DNA of 64,000 nucleotides from Hawksworthiomyces lignivorus (GCA_002917075.1 NTMA01000001.1:620001-684000); one strand, 5' to 3'. Counted from the stretch's first letter, positions 42,795 to 53,598 are shown. A program made the numbers and translations. The notes: generated by a model from the letters alone, not told the origin.

Positions 42795-44566
42795 TTAGAG
42801 GTGGTTGGTTTTCTCAACACTCTCTTGGATCCATCTCTCGAGCTGGGGTCGGTTCCTTGGATGGAACTGAACCTTGAAAGGCTTTGGCTGAGTCACCATG
42901 CTTGTCGGCACTGAATTACACTCAATCGTATCCAAGATTGGACGGCTAGAAATATCACTGGTCTCCCGGATGTTGAATGCTAGGATGAGCCGACTGAAAA
43001 TAGCATAAAGCTCACGATTTGCCAAGTGCGCTCCCGCACACATACGGGTGCCAGCGCCGTAGCCATAATGTTGTGTGCCTCCGCCAACCTCATCAACCCC
43101 GAGGAACCGGTCAGGGATGAAGTCGAAGGGCCTAAGGAAGTGCGTCTCGTCGTGGTTGGCAGCCCACATATTCTTCTAGCAGTTAGTATTGCAACTTGCC
43201 TCCTTATAAGTACCGCTGGAATTTGATCACGTACCATCAAGACAGGGGTTCCAGCGGGAATGGTAGCGCCTTTGTACACAATATCTTTGACACTCTGGCG
43301 GTTGAAAGAAAGATTCAAAGTCGACCAGAATCGTAGAACTTCTTTGACGAAAGATCTCATTAACTCGCACTTCTCTTCAATCAGACAGGCGTGCCAGGGG
43401 TCCTCGCCAGGATAAGATTTGATAAGTTCCTCATAGAGACGTGCTTGGATCTCTTGACCGTGATCAGAGGATAGATAGGCAATAGTCATGTTAATATTGC
43501 CAGGAAGGGTATCCAGGCCTGCAGCCACCATGGTGAGACAGATAGACTTAAGTTCATCTACTCCAGTTAGCGAAGGCACCCTACAGGACTACAAATGGAA
43601 ATGAACAACTCACTTTCTGCAAGTTTCGCATCCGGGTCTTTAAGGACATTGCCCGCGATGCAGGGGTTGTCAGTTCCTTTGGCGATACGATCCCTCAGTT
43701 GAGACAGGAAGGACAAGATGTATTCGTCTCGGCGGCCACGGAATTTGATGGCGTTCTTCTTGAAGCCGGGCCAGAGGCGGAGCAAAGGCACGTAGTCTTG
43801 CCAGTTGTGTGCAATTCCGCGAATGTTGCCCAGCTCTCGTTCAACAGTAACAACCTCTGTCAGCTGATGATCGCGAACTGTTCCATTTAATCGGATGCCA
43901 TAGTTAAGCGTAAGACTAATATTCAAAGAGAAGCGTTGAAAGTAGCCATTAGGATCAATGTTCTTATCCAAAGTCAAATTTTGGAGCAGCTCATTGATGC
44001 TCGTCATCGACTCTAGGTCAATGAAAGGGAGATAAGTTTGCACCGCCTGCCGGTTTAGCGCAGTAGCAGCGGCCTTCCTTGCGCGCTTAACAGATTCATT
44101 CCACGGGGAAGTTCCTAGAGTATAGACACCCTGTGTCTCAGAGACAACATCGTGGAAAGTCCAAAATTTTGGCCGCGAGATGAGAGCAGTCTGATTTTTT
44201 ATCCAAAATTCTTTCACAGCTTCAAATGAGTTCACGTAGACGAATCTCTACCAAAGCGTTAGCCAAGACACCAAAGCGAAACAAGAAGCTTCTCACCCTG
44301 TTTCCTAGGCGGGCCTGGAAGACATCTCCATAAGTTTTTGATAGCCTCGCACAATTCCTAGCATGATATTTTCCCAAGAGAAACAAACTTCCAAACATAG
44401 GAACACCTGGGAGTTCTGGGAGGTTCTTGATTTTCGGAATGTCTGTGCGGTAAGATGCTTTGATTGCTACAGCAATAAGAGAAATAATAAGGAAGGCTAC
44501 GATGCCTCCACGGCCCTCTATGAAGCTAAGGGCCCCGTTGTATGTAGTATAATCTGATGAGTCCAT
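42795..44566 (-). CDS. Cytochrome P450, CYP504-like
   Basis: Four exons (44566-44297, 44247-43614, 43560-43235, 43175-42795) give 536 residues. A membrane anchor spans about residues 20-36, followed by the proline hinge NLPELPGVPMFGS. The I-helix is MVAAGLDT (about 312-319), the K-helix ExxR is in VKEVLRFW, and the heme loop is GYGAGTRMCAG with Cys456. The conserved SRPKFWTFHDVVSETQG and TLGTSPWNESVKRARKAAAT blocks recall CYP504 phenylacetate hydroxylases, though family-level placement is from memory. It would be an ER enzyme hydroxylating an aromatic acid or similar substrate with electrons from a P450 reductase, one of which lies 2 kb away. The last intron has a perfect TACTAAC branch site. 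The acceptor of intron 2 (GGAG/TAG) is less certain. No lesions. Confidence 0.85.
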
Positions 44567-45082
44567 TGTGATTATGTTAGATCACCAATCTTGGCAAAAT
44601 TATAATAAGATTCGTCTATGTTTAGAGGTAATTATTTCCTACTCTGAAGTCTCTTTCATACGTCGTTAATATACTGATAATCTTCCCACGCCTGCTTGGC
44701 CTCCTTCTCTCTGCTCCGTGTTATCGGTTGGAAGTCTGGGGTTCCCCAGAATATCGGCAATCTCACGTGAACCTCCATCTTGGCTTCAAGACCCCCCATA
44801 CGTGCCCCAAATTGGAGAATCCTTAGTAGCCACTTGCTACTAGTCCGTGGTCGTTTTCGTCTCGGTGGGGCTCGAAGACTCCAGTTCGGGGTAGCGTGAT
44901 GTAAGCTCCTGGTTGCCGCAGAAACCGACAAAACACAAAACTTCTTAGAAATACAGCTGTGAGGTCGTAAATAGTCCGAGAACATTAAAATATTCCTGTG
45001 ACTATATTCGAAAAGAAATGCGTTTCATCTAGATACAATAGAACTTACGTTACAATCGATTCGATTCGTTCCACCCGCCGCC
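44567..45082. promoter_or_regulatory. Divergent promoter region between P450 and 2-hydroxyacid dehydrogenase
   Basis: 516 bp separate the two divergent start codons. No gene lies between them. Such head-to-head spacing suits shared control, but no specific operator could be identified. Confidence 0.4.
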
Positions 45083-46135
45083 ATGGTTGATTCCAAAGTC
45101 CGTGTGGTCATTCTGGATGACTACCAGGGTATTGCCGCAGAGAAATTTGCTCGCCTTGGGTCTCAAATCCAAGTGGACAGTTTTCCGGAGACTTTACCGC
45201 TCTCATCTCAGCAAGCTTTGATCCAACGCCTCCAACCATACCAGGTTATCTCTACTATGAGAGAGCGCACAGCTCTTCCTGCAGAGGTAATTCAGTCACT
45301 TCCTAATCTAAAGCTCATTCTGACAACCGGGATGAAAAATTCTGCAATCGATATGGAAGCCTGCAGTGAGCGTGGTATCATCGTAGCCGGAGCAACTGGA
45401 AACGGCAACTTTGGCACAGTAAAGCCACATACGTCATTGGACTCTACATGTCAACATACGTGGGCCCTTATCCTGGGCATTTGCCGTAACATCTCTCGGG
45501 ATGATTCAGCGGTCAAGTCTGGCGGATGGCAGACGTCTTTCGCGACTGGACTAAGTGGCAAGACGCTGGGCCTACTTGGTCTTGGCAAGCTAGGTGGAGA
45601 CGTGGCTCGAATTGGCCTTCAAGCCTTCGGAATGAAAATTCTGGCTTGGTCTAGCAGCCTCACCAAGGAGAGCGCGGACAAAAAGGCACTGTCTCTTGGT
45701 CTCCCGAGTGGATCCTTTGTCGTCACTTCAAGCAAGGAGGAGCTCTTCCAGCAGTGTGATATCTTAAGCATTCACTATGTCCTCTCTGAGCGAAGCAAGA
45801 ACATTGTTGGCCCAAAGGAGCTGTCTCTTATGAAGCCATCTGCCTTTCTGATCAATACATCTCGAGGACCATTGGTACATGAGGAAGCCCTTCTTGCAAC
45901 GCTAAAAAGTGGCAAGATCAAGGGAGCGGCGCTGGATGTCTACAACGAAGAGCCTCTCCCATTAGATAGTGAGTGGAGGACCGTTCCATGGGGCAAAGAT
46001 GGGAGAAGTGAGGTTCTTCTGAGTCCTCATATAGGGTACGCCGAAGAAGGGGTAATGAACAGATGGTATGACGATACGGTCACAAACTTGGAAAAGTGGC
46101 TGGATGGACATACGCTAGAAACTAAGTTAAATTAA
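45083..46135 (+). CDS. D-isomer-specific 2-hydroxyacid dehydrogenase
   Basis: Single exon, 350 residues, normal length. The NAD-binding motif GLGKLG is at 166-171 within GKTLGLLGLGKLGGDVARIG. The catalytic triad of the family is present: Arg261 (INTSRGPLVH), Glu290 (DVYNEEPL) and His316 (LSPHIGYAEEG). DSTCQHTWALIL precedes the cofactor domain as usual. The enzyme should interconvert a D-2-hydroxy acid and a 2-keto acid with NAD(P)H in the cytosol. Given a CYP504-like P450 as divergent partner, an aromatic pair such as phenylpyruvate/phenyllactate is plausible, but that is inference. Intact. Confidence 0.9.
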   Translation: MVDSKVRVVILDDYQGIAAEKFARLGSQIQVDSFPETLPLSSQQALIQRLQPYQVISTMRERTALPAEVIQSLPNLKLILTTGMKNSAIDMEACSERGIIVAGATGNGNFGTVKPHTSLDSTCQHTWALILGICRNISRDDSAVKSGGWQTSFATGLSGKTLGLLGLGKLGGDVARIGLQAFGMKILAWSSSLTKESADKKALSLGLPSGSFVVTSSKEELFQQCDILSIHYVLSERSKNIVGPKELSLMKPSAFLINTSRGPLVHEEALLATLKSGKIKGAALDVYNEEPLPLDSEWRTVPWGKDGRSEVLLSPHIGYAEEGVMNRWYDDTVTNLEKWLDGHTLETKLN

Positions 46136-46717
46136 AATTCGAGCGAAATAGACCAGAATTGTTGCACGTTTCCACCATATAGAGGTACTAAGGTGAGCTT
46201 GTCCATTTCCGTATCAATCATCATGCCCTGTGGCTTCTTTGCATTGGAATTTCTCCTTTAAAGGCCTCTGATCAAATATGGTCTATGGTATCTTCTCAGC
46301 GATAGTGCTAAATCTGTTCTTGATTTGTTTTCTAGTTTAACATCAGCGACGGAGACAAGACTGAAAACTGTATGAGGCGCAAATTGTGAGAAGTGCTTTG
46401 TATTGTTGGGGATCACTTCAACACATAGCGTTTCAGTGCTAACTTGCCCGATTTCTCCAACTCTATCTTTTGTAGACTTATTTGTTTTCATTTGGCGGCA
46501 GTAGATCCACAACTTCTCCAACCATTAGCATTCATTTCAATAAGATGTGCAGAGATTTTGTCGAATAATTCGGACAAGGATTCACTATAACCAAAAACAA
46601 AATGGGATGGCAGGTTATAAGCTCTGGAATAGGGTGCCCATGTATTGAGGGTAGTTAGATCTGCATACTTGCTCACTAAGTCTCGAGGATATCGGCTACG
46701 GTTTTCTCTCGCTAGCC
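46136..46717. other. Intergenic, nothing supported
   Basis: 3' UTR of the dehydrogenase and promoter region of the reductase gene. Only short minus-strand frames without motifs. Confidence 0.5.
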
Positions 46718-48967
46718 ATGGTTGACATTGTGTCCTGGGGTTTGGTCACCTCGCAATCTGTGACCTTTTTTCTGTTCGTACTTGCATTCTATTTATTTTT
46801 TTCCCAGGAGAAAATTTCCCTCCCAAGACAATTCATAGCTCCAGAGAAAGAAGAAAACAATAATACGAACTACGATGTCGAAGAAGCAAGAGACGGCGAC
46901 AATGAAAACCTAAAAAGCATAATACAGGTTATGAAGGACAATGACAAAAACTGTGTCGTTTTCTTTGGCTCTCAAACAGGAAATGCTGAGGGTTTCGCAT
47001 CCCGAATTGCTCAAGAAGGCCGAACAATTTACGGGCTGCGAACAGTTGTCGCCGACTTGGAAGAATTTAGGTGGGATGATATTGAAGAATTTCCAGCAGA
47101 CTGGCTTATGATTTTTACTCTGGCCACTTACGGAGAGGGAGAGCCTACGGATAACGCTGTGAGATTCTACCAATATATTACCAAGAAGGCAGCTGAGCGT
47201 GATCAATTGTCGGTTCCTCAGCCATTCTCAAAGTTATGTTTTGTTATTTTTGGTCTTGGAAATTCGACATACGAGAACTTTAATTCGGTTGGAAGAAGAA
47301 TTACGACTGATTTGAATAACCTTGGAGCGAAACAACTGTTCTGTACCGGTGAAGGCGATGATGCTGCGGATTCTTTGGAAGAGGATTTCATGGAGTGGCG
47401 GGATGCCATGTGGAAGGATGTTGCACAGAAATTAGGCTTTCACGAGAGGGAAATCATCTTTGAGCCTAGTTTTGCTATCCAGAATCGCCCTGACCTCGAT
47501 ATCGAATCTCATAATGTGTTTCTGGGTGAGCCAACAGCTGCAGCCATCTCGAGGCGAGGTAGCAGATACAACTCCGAAAATCCATTTCCTGCACCAATCA
47601 TCCGTACCCTGGAGCTCTTCAACATGGAAGGCCGGAACTGCTTACACATGGAATTCGACATTTCTGGCTCCGGTCTCAGCTACTGCACTAGAGATCACGC
47701 AACGATCTGGCCAGTTAATTCAAACCAAGAAGTCGAACGATTCCTAAATCTCACAGGACTAATCAGTCAAAGGAACGAGGTCATCGACATCAAAACTCTG
47801 GACCCGACGTCAAAACCACCATGTCCATCTCCGACAACGTTTGATACGCTGTTCCGTTATTACTTGGATATAAATTCTGTAGTATCGCGCCAATTCATCA
47901 TTAGATTAGCCTCTTTTGCTCCAGACAGCAAAACCAAAGAAGCACTATTACGACTTGGAGAGAACAAGGATGTATTCACTCATTCTATTACTGAGGCTCG
48001 AATGAATCTTGCCCAAGTTCTGGAAATGACTAGCGAAGGGAGGACATGGGAAAGCGTTCCACTCTCGCTATGGCTAGAGAACATCAACCGACTTCAACCA
48101 AGACATTATTCAATTTCTTCTTCGTCGCTTGTGTACCCAAACTTAGTCTCAATTACAGTTGTAGTTGAAAAGATGACACAGCCTTCTGGGATGGGAGACT
48201 GGAAAGGGGTAGCGTCTAATTATCTGCTGGCCTTGATGCACCAGTGCCACACCGAGCCCAATTCGACGTCTCCAGCAGGATATATAACAACCGGTCCTCG
48301 GAACAAATACCAAGGGCCCAAGTTGCCTATGAGCATCCGCCAATCCAAGTTCCGGTTACCCGACAATCTATCGACGCCTATAATCATGGTCGGTGCTGGT
48401 ACTGGAGTTGCCCCTTTCCGAGCGTTTCTCTAGGAAAGGGTGTCGCAGTTCCAAGAAGGCAAAAATGTTGGCCTCTCGGTACTTATATATGGATGTCGAA
48501 ACCGCGAACAAGATTACGTATACGCAAGAGAATGGGAGGTAAGCTCAAAGACGACTCATTAAATAACCCGCAGCCCAGCTTACATTTCCCAATAGGAGAC
48601 TTTGGGCATCCTCGGCAGCAAGTTCACGTTTATCACGGCATTCTCACGCAGTGGGAATAAAAAAACCTATGTACAGCATAGGCTTCTTGAGCATTCACAG
48701 CTTATTAATAAGCTGGTGGAAGACTCTGGCTACTTTTATGTATGTGGCAGCGCCGCAACTATGGGCCGGGAAGTAAACAGTGCTCTAGCGACTGTTTTGG
48801 TCCAAGAACGAGGAATATCAGAAGTCCAGGCGTATGAAACATTGAAGCAAATGCGGTCCTCGCGCCACTACCAGGTACGTACAGATTTAATTTCAAACAA
48901 ACTTGATTGTGTTTTGCTCTGTAGCTGCGGCAATACACTGACAGCTGCGTAGGAGGACACGTGGTAG
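46718..48967 (+). pseudogene. NADPH-cytochrome P450 reductase with one in-frame TAG
   Basis: Exons 46718-48538, 48596-48874 and 48953-48967 sum to 705 codons. An N-terminal anchor (residues 12-28) precedes the FMN domain: FFGSQTGNAEGFASR (82-96), TYGEGEPTDNA (138-148) and FGLGNSTYENFN. The FAD domain has RHYSISSSS and the NADPH domain MVGAGTGVAPFRAFL. Codon 572 (48431-48433) is TAG where relatives have Gln (FRAF-x-QER). Reading resumes at once as ERVSQFQEGKNVG, then FTFITAFSRSGNKKTYVQH, YFYVCGSAATMGREV and the terminal RYQEDTW. A single C-to-T change explains the stop. The truncated form keeps FMN and most FAD sequence but loses most of the NADPH site, so it should be inactive. It may be a reductase dedicated to the nearby P450; a housekeeping copy would normally lie elsewhere. 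Confidence 0.82.
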
Positions 48968-49830
48968 CTGAGAGACGGGTAGGCCATAAGTCTTACTCAA
49001 CACAAAACTGCCTGCTCAGCTTGGCTATTTGTATCTGATCACACCTTATACGAGACAAAATATCTAATTATCTCGTTCAAATTATTAGTTAAGTCTTGTG
49101 GTCAAGCATCAACATTGCCCAAGTTGCTACCAGCCCTGCGCATATCTATGTGGGAGGCGTGGTACCCATGCTGTTTCTGTCGTTACACGAGTGTGAATAT
49201 AGATGCTCTGATTTTGAAGAATAAAAGCTAGCTTATGTAAAGAGGACATAAACTTGTCCAACTTGGATGGTTTGTCCTCAGCTGGTGGCTGAAAGAAGAC
49301 AACAGTTTTACATGACAGTTTAGCTTTCTATTATTATCATCAGTCTTTTCGCTGTTATATATTTAGTAGTCAAGCCGACTCGCGAAGTCTGCTCGTCTGG
49401 CTTTATATCTCTAGCCAGTCAATTACTGTTGCACATCCGCTGGTTCAGATATTTGAGTAGTAATATTCACGCTCTCTTAACTCACCTGAAACTGGTAGCA
49501 AGTCCCATCATAAAATGATTAAAACGTGCTACAGAAAAGCAACACCGCACAAAAGAATAGAGTTTCGGCAAGGGGAAGCAATACGTCATAGTATGTGCTC
49601 TTGGCCGCTAGGGTGTGGTTAGAACTAGCAATGACCTGTACGTGTGACGCCTTGCATGTCAGTACAAATTTTGCATCTAGCTGTATATCTAAAAATTGAG
49701 AAATATTTTAATATTCAAAAAGAAGTTCCCAAACCGAGAAACAATCATCCTTCAAATTAAGATTTACAATATTGCATGTTCTCGTTGAGTGCTTTTTCTT
49801 TTTTACACCAGACTCTACGCATCTTCAAAG
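48968..49830. other. Intergenic, nothing supported
   Basis: AT-rich spacer of 0.86 kb without motif-bearing frames. Confidence 0.5.
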
Positions 49831-50829
49831 ATGGGCGTCGAGACTAGGCTGCTCATTCTTTCTGACACGCACGCTAGAGAGAGGATGGCTATACCGGACC
49901 TCTCCGTCGATGTAGCAATACACTGCGGCGACCTTACCGACGAATCCAAGATGAGTTTCACTCCTCGCTCAGCCTTCTTTGTCGCATAAAGGCACCTCTG
50001 AAGCTCGTCGTCGCGGGAAACCACGACTTCACGCTCGATAAGCCTGTCTTCCAAAATAAGGTCGCTCAAGCGCAAACCGTCTTTGAAATTGAGCCAGAGT
50101 TAATTAGAAAGGAGTATGGGGACTTTGGTGAGGCGCGACAACTCTTTGCTGCACCGCATTATGCATATCATGAGAAGGAATTATCGGGTGACATCGTGCT
50201 CCTCGACGAGGGCATGCACTACTTCGACCTCAAAAATGGGGCCCGGTTGACAATCTACGCCAGTCCATTTACGCCGTCCCTCAAGGCCGATTGGGGGTTT
50301 CAGTTCAAACGCGGAGAGCACCATGAATTTGTCATCGATAAGACGGCGGACGTCGTCATCACACATGGGCTGCCGAAGGGTATTTTAGACATTACTTCGT
50401 CGCGTCAACGCGCGGGGTGCGAACATCTCTTCAGGGCAGTCGTAATGGCGCGTCCACAACTACACTGATTTGGGCATATCCACGAAGGATGGGGAGCCAA
50501 GCTGGTCACCTGGCGAGAGAGCCCCAGCGAGACGCCCTTCCCATCTCGCTGATATCAAGAACGAGTCGTCCTTTGTAATAGAGAGCCTAGCCACACTCTG
50601 CCCAGGAAAGTGGGACGATGTGGAGATACGCCGAAAAAAAGAGCAGCGCAGGCGAGAGTTAAAGATACAAGGCTATTGCGGAACAAGTCTTTGCGTGGGT
50701 TCTAGGAACCCGAATCTCTCGAAACAGGACCAAAATACACTCTTTGTCAATCCCTCTATCGAAGCACAGGATAGAGATGAAGCGCAGCTGCCGTGGGTTG
50801 TTGATATTCAACTGCCAGCTGCTAGTTAA
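49831..50829 (+). pseudogene. Calcineurin-like metallophosphoesterase (MPPED type), broken
   Basis: All metal-ligand motifs of the family are readable in order: ILSDTHARE, IHCGDLTDESK, VVAGNHDFTLD, VVITHGLPKGILD and FGHIHEGWGAKLVTW, plus SRQRAGCEHLF and a C-terminal LPWVVDIQLP. They are not in one frame. A base is missing near 49951-49955, just after DESKM. TGA at 50466-50468 separates PQLH from FGHIHEG. Another frame change precedes the C-terminal 50560-50829 part. Relatives hydrolyse phosphodiesters in the cytosol. With three lesions this copy is not functional as read. Confidence 0.8.
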
Positions 50830-51292
50830 GACTAACAACTTGCAGCCCGAATCATTCGCCCAATGGTGCATATCTTGGCCTTTTAACGAATGGTTCTCGT
50901 CCTGTTGGTAACAACAATGCCGATGTGGTCTATTCCGAATGTCCTAAGCAACTTGAGAACAGTTCATACTGACCAAGGAAATAATACATTATGCTTCAAG
51001 GAGATGCATTCGCTCCAGCCGCCTCACCGACTGGCAAGCTGCTATTAAGCATAGATGAAGAGCTGCTATAGTAGGGGTCTTGTTCTCAGTGATAGACGGA
51101 ACGACAGTCCGACTTTTAATCGGGACTGTAATCTTGTGCACACGCGCTTAGCGCCTGTGCCAGACTACACAACTTCTGTTCTTGGCCACCAAAAACGATT
51201 CGTGACTATAAGGTTTTGCAGCGAGGGTTGTCGTATTTTGGTTCTGTCTTCGGTTGTCATTAATCACATTGACGCGACTGTACTACAAATCG
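50830..51292. other. Intergenic, nothing supported
   Basis: No recognisable frame. It could hold eroded upstream sequence of the ankyrin fragment. Confidence 0.4.
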
Positions 51293-51520
51293 ATTACACT
51301 ACATATAGCAACAGAAAGAGGTTATCTAAAAATAGTGCATAAACTGTTAATAGGAAGAGCTGAAGTTGATGTCACCAACTGGGCAGACTGCATGGCAAGT
51401 AGTAGCCGAGGACATTATTTAGAAATAGTTGATAAGCTGTTGATGGCAGGAGTCGATGTTAATGCCGCCAATATGCTTTGAGAGAGTGTATTACAAGCAG
51501 CAGCTAGGCTGACTATCTAA
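51293..51520 (+). pseudogene. Ankyrin-repeat fragment
   Basis: About two eroded ankyrin repeats are visible: LHIATERGYLKIVHKLL and GHYLEIVDKLLMAGVDVN, then TGA (51479-51481) followed by SVLQAAARL, a further repeat start. No upstream effector or NTPase domain remains. Probably the tail of a former STAND/ankyrin receptor. Confidence 0.6.
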
Positions 51521-51868
51521 TGATAATAAACTAACTAAGAGCAGCGGGTGTGCTAAGGTGATAAAACAATGATTATGTGGCTTTTATAGTACAGCTCGTT
51601 CCTATATCTATTTCAAGTCTCTTATGATATCAAGTAAGAAAGAGGAATTAAAAGGAAGGGTTATCTATGAGGGTGCCAGCAATGTATCATGCTCTTTACT
51701 TTTAATACGTAATCTGATAGAGCACTCTGTTCACTTGGAAAGGGCTGAACAAGTACCTTGTAGTGACTATTGATGGAGAGAACAGAGGCAGTTACAAACA
51801 TAACGAGTATATCCAGAAAAAGTGAATCTAGAGGGGCTTGAAACAGTATCACAATAGAACCATATTCA
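51521..51868. other. Intergenic flank of the MITE
   Basis: AT-rich, no supported gene. It ends with the CATATTCAG target-site copy at 51861-51869. Confidence 0.4.
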
Positions 51869-52402
51869 GGGCAAAACATACGTTCGCCCCCCATTTTGCA
51901 GCCATTCGCCCCCCCCCCCCCTTGTAAAATACTAAACTCTAATTGGCCGAATGGAACTTTCAACCTATCTCATTAATTTCTGTCCTACAATTAGACTAGA
52001 GGGCTACGCACTATTGCTCAGAAGGCTGTTCACTAAAATATAGAAGGTTATTCCCTGTATTTTAGAGAGATACCCACTATAACTTAGAAAATCACTTGCT
52101 TAAGTTTATCAAGATTATGCACTATATATATATCTATCTCATAAATATATTTTATATATAAACTATATAAATATTTATTCCTTAAGCTAATATTGGTAAA
52201 TATAACTTAAAAACAGTCAGTTAATGGTAGAAGTTAATGCTTTAGCTCTTCAACTCTGGTATAATTACTGACTTACAGGTCCAATAAAAAAGTTTAATGG
52301 GGAGTTGTTGAACCTGGCCTATTGATTTGACCAATCAGAATTTCGTTGCAGGGGGGGGGGGGCGAATGGCTGCAAAATGGGGGGCGAACGTATGTTTTGC
52401 CC
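51869..52402. mobile_element. MITE-like element with C-tract/G-tract terminal inverted repeats
   Basis: About 534 bp bounded by near-perfect inverted repeats of about 52 bp. The left arm (51869-51921) starts GGGCAAAACATACG, contains ATTTTGCAGCCATTCG and ends in 13 C. The right arm (52351-52402) starts with 12 G and ends CGTATGTTTTGCCC. Similarity continues imperfectly about 30 bp further inward. CATATTCAG flanks both sides (51861-51869 and 52402-52410), an 8-9 bp target-site duplication, which fits hAT-type or related DNA transposons. The interior is AT-rich with no coding capacity, so transposition would need a transposase in trans. It lies 113 bp beyond the cytochrome b5 stop codon. Confidence 0.85.
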
Positions 52403-52514
52403 ATATTCAGCCGATGAATAATAATTGTTGCTAATGATCGGGAAACCGAACACGAGGACGCTAAAGAAGAAACCCAATCCCAATTGCATAGTATAAGACC
52501 GCCAATAATATGTC

Positions 52515-53091
52515 TTAGTTTCGACCCCAATTTGGGGCACTGACCAGCCCCAGATAGGCTACAACAGCTGCTAGCACGATCATGAGGAGCCATTGCTTCC
52601 CAATAGCCTGTGAAGAGGGTGTGGGATGGGAATTGGTGGTCAGTTGTGCATTAATAACCTTCTTCCTCTTGTACCAGGATCAGCGTTAGCAATGTGACTT
52701 TTCATGGATAGGGATCCGGTCCTGGAAACATGACGTCAAAGAGGCTTAGTCTAAGCATACCTCTGACTGCTTGACTTCCCCAATCTTCAAACTCCCCAAG
52801 AGCTTTCTTGCCTGCTCGCTGTGCCCCGCATCATTGAAGAGCTCTGTAACATCGGTGCCGCCTTGGTCCAGTAAGAAATCCTCTCCTCCCCTTTTAATAG
52901 TAAATAATTGAGTTTTATGCTAGCAGAAAACTGACCCAGAGAAGCGAAAATTGGATAATCCCCGGAATATGGTTAACTTACGGATGCTCGTATTGAAATT
53001 TGGTGACATCATATACTTTGTTGTCAATAGCAATGTAAAGGTCGTTAGGCTTCGAGTGCTTGCTGATATCGAGCCAACTGAATTGTTCCAT
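52515..53091 (-). CDS. Cytochrome b5, tail-anchored
   Basis: Three exons (53091-52982, 52890-52761, 52667-52515; donors GTAAGT and GTATGC) give 130 residues. The heme-binding core is complete: axial His36 in YEHPGGE and His60 in NDAGHSEQA, with DLYIAIDNKVYDVTKF before and LLGSLKIGEV after. The C-terminus has a Ser/Thr/Pro linker and one anchor span, WLLMIVLAAVVAYLGLV, as in ER cytochromes b5. It donates electrons to desaturases and can give the second electron to P450s. It sits 3.5 kb from the P450 reductase pseudogene and 8 kb from the P450. It diverges from the second alcohol dehydrogenase. No lesion was found with this splicing; a MITE lies in or just past its 3' UTR. Confidence 0.85.
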
Positions 53092-53598
53092 TGTGTTGAG
53101 CGGCTTTGAGTGAGCAGTTGGTGAAACTTCCGAAATCTCCTCACTCTTTCGTCCGTCAACCGGTCGGCCGCACTGAAATCTATGGGATCCATATATTAGA
53201 TAAAGGTCAAGCCCATTCAGTTAGCTCTCCAATTCTCCAAGTCTTATTCCCCACAGTGTGGTGCCTCTTCCCCAACATAACACCTAATAAGAAATGCCTT
53301 CCAGGGATGATGACGCTGCAGCCTCCTAAGCCAGAATTTCATCTATTGAGTGTCCTGTTCTCCAAGACTCCAAATTGCTCGACAGTGCATATCCTTGTGC
53401 GATATCCAACTTAAGGCAATATAACTGCTGTTTCTTTTAAGAGTGGAAAATCCAAATCGTCATATAGCTTTATTGATACCGCTTTGACTGGTAATTGTTA
53501 GTGTCTGACTTCTCAGTCAACTATATTGCCGAGCTTGCACGAGGTCTGCGTCATCTCGATCAATTTCGAACGTTCAAGTTTTCGACAACTAAAGCACG
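53092..53598. promoter_or_regulatory. Divergent promoter region, cytochrome b5 / alcohol dehydrogenase
   Basis: 507 bp between divergent start codons. No gene is supported within it and no specific sites are identified. Confidence 0.35.

Noticed and set aside
44656..44985. Minus-strand frame of 109 codons in the P450/dehydrogenase promoter
   Set aside because: No family resemblance and it lies wholly in the divergent promoter; treated as chance.
51661..52540. MITE appears to interrupt one hydrophobic open frame spanning its two flanks (minus strand)
   Set aside because: The right part overlaps the 3' end of cytochrome b5 in another frame, and once cytochrome b5 was spliced correctly there was no independent evidence for a second gene.
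52515..53091. Cytochrome b5 first read as broken after its second exon
   Set aside because: An acceptor at GTACAAG/AGG joins exon 3 in phase and restores the linker and tail anchor.
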